From positions 1 to 31,926 of the forward strand of contig CAYIGA010000005.1 of NCBI GenBank assembly GCA_964362925.1: 31,926 bases of DNA, written 5' to 3'. Numbering within the stretch: position 1 is the stretch's first letter; every line of letters starts with the position of its first letter. The stretch comes from JANLIQ01 sp964362925 (GTDB lineage Bacteria > Patescibacteriota > UBA1384 > 2-12-FULL-50-11). Under the pieces are notes generated by a model. That model saw only the letters and a list, made by a program, of their open reading frames with translations. It had not been told where the DNA came from and made no database searches. A program made the position numbers and the translations under genes. This document shows, in pieces, positions 28,463 to 31,926 of the stretch.

Positions 28463-29377
28463 ATGTCGCCCGAAACACTGACCGATCCCACGGTTGAAAC
28501 AGAGTCCCAGCCCGTTCCACTTGATCAATTGATTGAACTCTGCCGTGAAAGTAAATTACCGATTTCGGTCGAACAGCTCGCTTGGCTTATCCCAAATATT
28601 GAGACGCGAGATCTAAAAGAACATCCGGTCGGTAAGGGGTTTGGCGTTGAACCGCTGGCGATAGCGACTCGCGAAGGCATATTGCTTGATTTACGATACG
28701 AGAAACTGCGGCCCGAACAGCAGCAATATGTCCTCGGTCACGAGCTCGGCCACTTTTTGAGTAGCTACTTACGCCAAACTGACGAAGTAAGATGGGCACA
28801 GTTAAACGAGATGGCTCAATCTCTGCCCGACGACGAGGTCTCGAACTATATCGGCTTTCTGAACGAGTCGCTCAAAGACGAGCCATCGGTCGAAAAGATT
28901 GCCGAAGAAAAATTAGCCGAATTGATCACCCAATATCTTAACGGTGGCGGCACATTTGCTGGGATGATGGCCTCAAAAATGATCCATCTGCCTGATTTTG
29001 AACGAACTCCTGAAAACTACGGCCAACTAGAACAAGAAGCGGTCGAGCTAGAAGGCCTGCTAGCGAGTGCCCATGATGGGGAAACTGCTCTGGGTCTACT
29101 CCAACAATACCCCAAACTCCAAACTCACTTCACTGCCTGGCAGATGATCAGCAAAACTTTTGCCAACAGCGAAACTTACCAACCGCTGGAGGATATCTTG
29201 ACCAGCGACGAACAGTGGGAGGGCTATCTCGACAGTGATTGGCTTGATTACCCAGAGTTAGCCGAGCAGTTTGAGCCCCTATCGTCCTCCAGGCCGATCC
29301 CCCAAAAAGCGTCTTCCGGCCAGCAAGTTGAGAAGACACTTTTCGATTTTCTCAAGTTTTGGAAGATTTTCGATTGA
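28463..29377 (+). CDS. Putative zinc metallopeptidase with HELGH motif
   Basis: The 304-residue protein has YVLGHELGHFLSSYL, with the HExxH zinc-binding motif at residues 93-97. About 50 residues further lies EKIAEEKLAELITQYL, whose glutamates (148 or 149) could provide the third zinc ligand, as in ImmA/IrrE-like gluzincins. The flanking DLRYEKLRPEQQQ also resembles that group. The N-terminal 20 residues are acidic and disordered, and the C-terminal half is helical and acidic with no recognised domain. There is no signal peptide, so it should act in the cytoplasm. The ATG is 4 nt after the stop of the VirB6-like gene, so the two are surely co-transcribed. The substrate is unknown; the large neighbour is a candidate. 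Confidence 0.7.
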   Translation: MSPETLTDPTVETESQPVPLDQLIELCRESKLPISVEQLAWLIPNIETRDLKEHPVGKGFGVEPLAIATREGILLDLRYEKLRPEQQQYVLGHELGHFLSSYLRQTDEVRWAQLNEMAQSLPDDEVSNYIGFLNESLKDEPSVEKIAEEKLAELITQYLNGGGTFAGMMASKMIHLPDFERTPENYGQLEQEAVELEGLLASAHDGETALGLLQQYPKLQTHFTAWQMISKTFANSETYQPLEDILTSDEQWEGYLDSDWLDYPELAEQFEPLSSSRPIPQKASSGQQVEKTLFDFLKFWKIFD

Positions 29378-29419
29378 TTGTCGTTGCGCTTCCGAGATTA
29401 TCTGGTTACGGTAATTGTA

Positions 29420-29719
29420 ATGAGTTGGTTACTTGACGAGATTGGCCTCAAGCGATTGACTGACGAAGAGCGGGAATATTTAGAAAATGTCGCGTCCGAT
29501 ACAATTTTTAATCGTGTTATCAAACGAGTTGCCGGACGGTTTGACAGCGAACAGTTAGAATCAATCCGTCGTCTATTCGAAGATGGTGATGAGGTGGAGA
29601 TAGCACAGTTTCTGCGCTCGCACCAACTCAATTTAGACGAGTTAATCGAGCAAGAGTTGGAGTCATATCGAGAAGAAATGTCAATGGCAAAAGTTATGTT
29701 GCTCAACGAAAATGGTTGA
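29420..29719 (+). CDS. DUF5663-like small helical protein
   Basis: The 99-residue protein begins MSWLLDEIGLKRLTDEE, with the short leucine-rich opening followed by a helical domain (REYLENVASDTIFNRVIKRV, DSEQLESIRRLFEDGDEVEIAQFL, LDELIEQELESYREEM) typical of DUF5663-like proteins that are common in Candidate Phyla Radiation genomes. The function is unknown. ATG 29420 is chosen over TTG 29378, which directly abuts the previous stop but would add 14 residues that do not fit the family. Its last 8 nt overlap the next gene, indicating coupled translation. Confidence 0.6.
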   Translation: MSWLLDEIGLKRLTDEEREYLENVASDTIFNRVIKRVAGRFDSEQLESIRRLFEDGDEVEIAQFLRSHQLNLDELIEQELESYREEMSMAKVMLLNENG

Positions 29720-31082
29720 GGGTGGCCCAGGTGGTTTCGAACTAGGAGTGGCAGAAACGCTAGAGGAGCCGGAATCTACCTTTCCGCCTCATAAGCCAAC
29801 CCAGGAAGAAAAACGGGATACTACTCTTCGCTATGCCTTCGCCTATCTTAATAGCCTTGACAGCGAAAGAATAATGGAGGGGCGCGAAGAAAAACGAGGC
29901 GCGGCGGCCATAATCCAGAAGATTAAGAATCGGCTCAATTTTAAAGATCCGGCGATTAAAAACTTGGAACAAATTCATTACATCGCTGACAATGAAGACG
30001 CGTGGAAAAAGCTGCTCCATCTCGACAAAGGAGAGGGCAAAATTACTGAAAAGTTCTCGGCTCGAGAAATGGAGAAAATTGAAATGGTGGCCCGATATCG
30101 GGAAGTTGATCGCTACCGGAATGAGGCGGTTAAACTCATGAGGGAGGGACGATCCGCCTCCCCGGAGAGAAAAGTGGAAATAGAAGGGGAACTTAATAAA
30201 TACTACGCGATGCTGCTGAAAATAGCCCACGAAAATAGTTACAAGGTCATTAAAGAGGAAGAAAAAGACCGACACCAAAAAATAAAAAGACTACCCAAGG
30301 AGTCACAGGACGATTATCGCCAGCGTGTCAAAGACGCGCTCCTACCGAAACGACTTAAAGACTTCCGGGTGGAGGCAAGCGACGACGACGATCCCCCAGC
30401 TCTCGCTAAGGTGTTACCAATAATACCGCTGGGCGAAGAGAGACTCGAGCAATGGGCAAAGAATGCGCTTGGTGAGGAAGGGCAACGGGGGTTTAGGAGC
30501 GGGCTGGAGGGACCGATCAAAGCGGAGGTAAAAGGCAGGCTGGCCGATAGGAAATTGGCTAAGGAGTTGACTAATACTTACAAAATCCTGGCTCGTTATA
30601 AACCAGAGGATTTGAAAGGGGTCGGTATTGAAATCAGCAAAACCGATTCTCGCGTTGTCTATACCGAGGTGTTTAAGGGTAAGAAGAAGGAATATCTAAA
30701 AGAAAAAATAAAAGCAAGTCCGACTTATAGTATTACGATGAAAGTTGAGGCGGGCAATTACCATTGTTTCGAAATTTATTCAGACGGTGTCATCGAAGAC
30801 GGCAAGCGCGTTGACCGCCCGACCAAAGCGGGGGTACCAAATGAGAATATCTCGATTAGGCACACGGCGATTAAATACCGCCGTCCCGGTGGGGACTACG
30901 AGCCGACGCGCATCGAGGTCAACCCTCCTTTAGCGGAAGATGGATTTGATAAAAGTGTTAACCAACTCGATGATTTAAAGAAAAAAGTTCAAAAAAATTA
31001 TGAACCTAAAAAAGACGGGGGGGAGGATGCGGAGGATCCTGAAGTAGCGCCCCTAGATTTTGGAGAATATGAAGATGATTAG
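29712..31082 (+). CDS. Unrecognised charged 456-residue protein, possibly truncated by an in-frame TAG
   Basis: The ATG at 29712 overlaps the previous gene by 8 nt. The protein is hydrophilic: an N-terminal Gly/Glu/Pro-rich segment, then a long Lys/Glu-rich helical region (about residues 95-215, for example EKIEMVARYREVDRYRNEAVKLMREG), a middle domain around LGEERLEQWAKNALG, and a beta-rich C-terminal part (SRVVYTEVFKGKKKEYL, SPTYSITMKVEAGNYHCFEIYSDG, RHTAIKYRRPGG). It has no signal peptide or membrane segment and no family I recognise. It ends at an acidic EYEDD before a TAG, but the same frame continues for 48 more codons with similar acidic then Pro/Lys-rich composition. It is the last gene of the VirB6-like cluster and is probably a soluble partner. 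Confidence 0.7.
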   Translation: MVEGGPGGFELGVAETLEEPESTFPPHKPTQEEKRDTTLRYAFAYLNSLDSERIMEGREEKRGAAAIIQKIKNRLNFKDPAIKNLEQIHYIADNEDAWKKLLHLDKGEGKITEKFSAREMEKIEMVARYREVDRYRNEAVKLMREGRSASPERKVEIEGELNKYYAMLLKIAHENSYKVIKEEEKDRHQKIKRLPKESQDDYRQRVKDALLPKRLKDFRVEASDDDDPPALAKVLPIIPLGEERLEQWAKNALGEEGQRGFRSGLEGPIKAEVKGRLADRKLAKELTNTYKILARYKPEDLKGVGIEISKTDSRVVYTEVFKGKKKEYLKEKIKASPTYSITMKVEAGNYHCFEIYSDGVIEDGKRVDRPTKAGVPNENISIRHTAIKYRRPGGDYEPTRIEVNPPLAEDGFDKSVNQLDDLKKKVQKNYEPKKDGGEDAEDPEVAPLDFGEYEDD

Positions 31083-31229
31083 GACGACATTCCCGAAGAA
31101 CTAGCCCTCGTTGCGGCGATGACGCCGGAGCGACCGAAGACCCCATCCGCGCCAGTCAAAAAAGCAATGCCACCAAAACCGGCGGTGGCTTTGATCTGTT
31201 CTGGATTTTCCGGAAAGATTAAAAATTGA
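31083..31229 (+). pseudogene. In-frame continuation of the 456-residue gene beyond a TAG stop
   Basis: After TAG (31080-31082) the frame continues DDIPEELALVAAMTPERPKT and then a Pro/Lys-rich run to a TGA at 31227-31229. The acidic run simply spans the stop (EYEDD, stop, DDIPEE), which suggests that the gene was once longer. The final TGA is formed by the -35 box (TTGACA) of the relB promoter, so the relBE insertion appears to have replaced the original 3' end. Confidence 0.5.
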
Positions 31230-31266
31230 CATTCATACTACAAAGTATATACTTTGTAGTATGAAT
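31226..31266 (+). promoter_or_regulatory. relBE promoter with a 36-bp perfect palindromic operator
   Basis: TTGACA (31226-31231), 16 nt, TATACT (31248-31253). A perfect 36-bp palindrome spans 31231-31266 (left half ATTCATACTACAAAGTAT), covering the spacer, the -10 box, the predicted transcript start and the relB ATG at 31261. Leaderless translation and tight autorepression by RelB/RelBE are expected. Confidence 0.85.
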
Positions 31267-31536
31267 ACGAAAACCGTTATTAGCGTTAGAATTGATCGGG
31301 AAGTTAAGGAGTCCGCCCAAGAAGTCGCCAAGAGTGCTGGCCTAACTTTAAGCACCCTCGTCAATGCCTATTTGCGACAAGTGGTCGCGACTCGACGAAT
31401 CGAACTTTTTGCTCCCGAGGAGATGACCCCGAAACTCGAGGGGTTGATTGCCGAATTTGAAGCCGACCTCAAAGCCGGAAAGGTAAGCCGGCCGTTCACA
31501 AATGTCGACGATTTTCTGGCTGACCTCAAAAAATAG
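31261..31536 (+). CDS. relB: RelB/DinJ-family antitoxin
   Basis: The 91-residue protein begins MNTKTVISVRIDREVKESAQ and continues AKSAGLTLSTLVNAYLRQVV, the ribbon-helix-helix DNA-binding domain of RelB/DinJ antitoxins, followed by an acidic C-terminal toxin-binding region (LIAEFEADLKAG, FTNVDDFLADLKK). The ATG lies inside the right half of a 36-bp palindrome, about 7 nt after the -10 box. It should repress the operon and inhibit the toxin encoded 5 nt downstream. Confidence 0.92.
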   Translation: MNTKTVISVRIDREVKESAQEVAKSAGLTLSTLVNAYLRQVVATRRIELFAPEEMTPKLEGLIAEFEADLKAGKVSRPFTNVDDFLADLKK

Positions 31537-31541
31537 CCCCA

Positions 31542-31802
31542 ATGGTCATCCGGTACTCGCCAAAGTTCATCAAGCAGTACCGGAAACTGCCTGCGAAGCC
31601 CCAAGACCAGTTTGACGATCGGCTCCGTCTATTTCGAACCGACCCGACAGCTCCAAGTTTGCGTCTCCACCCACTCAAAGGAAGGTATCAAGGGTACTGG
31701 AGTATCAGCGTTAGTGGTGATCTGCGAGCAATATATCTAGAGCGTGGCGAGGAAGTTATTATTTTTGCTTTCATCGGTACCCACAGCCAGCTGTACGGTT
31801 AG
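31542..31802 (+). CDS. relE: RelE/YafQ-family mRNA interferase toxin
   Basis: The 86-residue protein has the RelE-fold layout: VIRYSPKFIKQYRKLPAK at the N-terminus, HPLKGRYQGYWSISVSGDLRAIY in the centre with the basic and aromatic residues used for ribosome-dependent mRNA cleavage, and the C-terminal FAFIGTHSQLYG, where the histidine matches the YafQ/RelE active-site position. It begins 5 nt after the relB stop. It appears complete, unlike the RelE frame at 24382. Confidence 0.92.
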   Translation: MVIRYSPKFIKQYRKLPAKPQDQFDDRLRLFRTDPTAPSLRLHPLKGRYQGYWSISVSGDLRAIYLERGEEVIIFAFIGTHSQLYG

Positions 31803-31832
31803 GGAAAAAGATTGTAACTCTGGGATTAACTC

Positions 31833-31926
31833 TATGGACTGCGGGATACCGACAGTCGAAGTGGCCTTCCTGGCCACTATGGACTGCGGGATACCGACAG
31901 TCGAAGTGGCCGTACCGGCCACTATA
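31833..31926 (+). repeat. 45-bp tandem repeat with two hairpins per unit, running off the window
   Basis: Two units (31833-31877 and 31878-31922) are identical apart from five positions in one loop, and a further partial copy may start at 31923. Each unit holds GACTG...CAGTC (31837-31841 with 31853-31857, enclosing GG-GATA-CC) and GTGGCC-N5-GGCCAC. Only the N5 loop varies (TTCCT versus GTACC). All frames are open because 45 is divisible by three, so coding cannot be judged. Confidence 0.8.

Noticed and set aside
31737..31922. Minus-strand frame with a 15-residue repeated peptide over the terminal tandem repeat
   Set aside because: A 45-bp unit keeps every frame open, so the repeated peptide is expected without selection; it also overlaps the relE 3' end.
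1..31926. Alternative genetic code with TGA as glycine, as in some Candidate Phyla Radiation groups
   Set aside because: TGA ends several genes at the expected family C-terminus (truD, UDG, FemAB-like, RelE frame) and does not interrupt conserved domains.
1..31926. CRISPR array, tRNA, rRNA or insertion-sequence transposase
   Set aside because: No regularly spaced repeats with unique spacers, no cloverleaf or rRNA segment and no transposase motif were seen; the terminal 45-bp repeat has no spacers.

Overview
The window reads as a chromosomal scaffold from an uncultured bacterium of the Candidate Phyla Radiation (Patescibacteria); this is inferred from gene content and was not tested by phylogeny. 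The pointers are a MurE-like ligase without its N-terminal domain, a short ValS with no C-terminal coiled-coil arm and a zinc-ribbon insert, a four-helix-bundle (S23-type) protein gene, a DUF5663-like protein, small toxin-antitoxin modules scattered between housekeeping genes, and many genes with no Shine-Dalgarno site whose -10 box lies only 6-11 nt before the start codon. TGA ends several genes (truD, the UDG, the FemAB-like gene, the metallopeptidase), so the standard bacterial code applies. Ten Ns at 21732-21741 show this is a scaffold.

Layout. 1-2958 (minus): a uracil-DNA glycosylase, RNase J and the start of a membrane-anchored protein. 3107-3766 (plus): an orphan gene with its own promoter, leader hairpin and terminator-like hairpin. 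3946-5361 (plus): truD. 5404-9204 (minus): a DHH phosphoesterase, rpsO and pnp, with a long structured leader between rpsO and pnp. 9474-10537 (plus): rpsT and signal peptidase I. 10618-15907 (minus): polA, an overlooked 37-residue peptide gene, holA and a DUF2207 membrane protein. 15908-16217: a structured gene-free stretch. 16218-16794 (minus): mazEF. 16841-19127 (minus): a FemAB-like peptidoglycan-bridge enzyme and the MurE-like ligase. 19177-23053 (plus): a NYN-domain protein, tsaD and valS. 23064-23423: a four-helix-bundle gene bracketed by nested inverted repeats. 24101-24648: a phd/relE-type module. 24709-31082 (plus): a compact four-gene cluster with a 1249-residue VirB6/TrbL-like polytopic protein, a HELGH metallopeptidase, a DUF5663-like protein and a charged 456-residue protein. 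31261-31802: relBE, followed by a 45-bp tandem repeat running off the end.

Functions. The housekeeping part covers RNA decay and processing (RNase J, PNPase, DHH phosphoesterase), translation (S15, S20, TruD, TsaD, ValS), replication and repair (Pol I, Pol III delta, UDG), secretion (signal peptidase) and cell-wall synthesis (MurE and FemAB). The accessory part from about 23.0 kb onward combines toxin-antitoxin modules, repeats and the VirB6-like cluster, and is the most likely place for undescribed biology. Three toxin-antitoxin modules share one control design: a TTGACA box and a palindrome laid over the -10 element just before the antitoxin start. A short dispersed repeat sits at the 3' ends of rpsT, lepB and valS and in the rpsO-pnp spacer, and two of the copies have become part of the C-terminal coding sequence.
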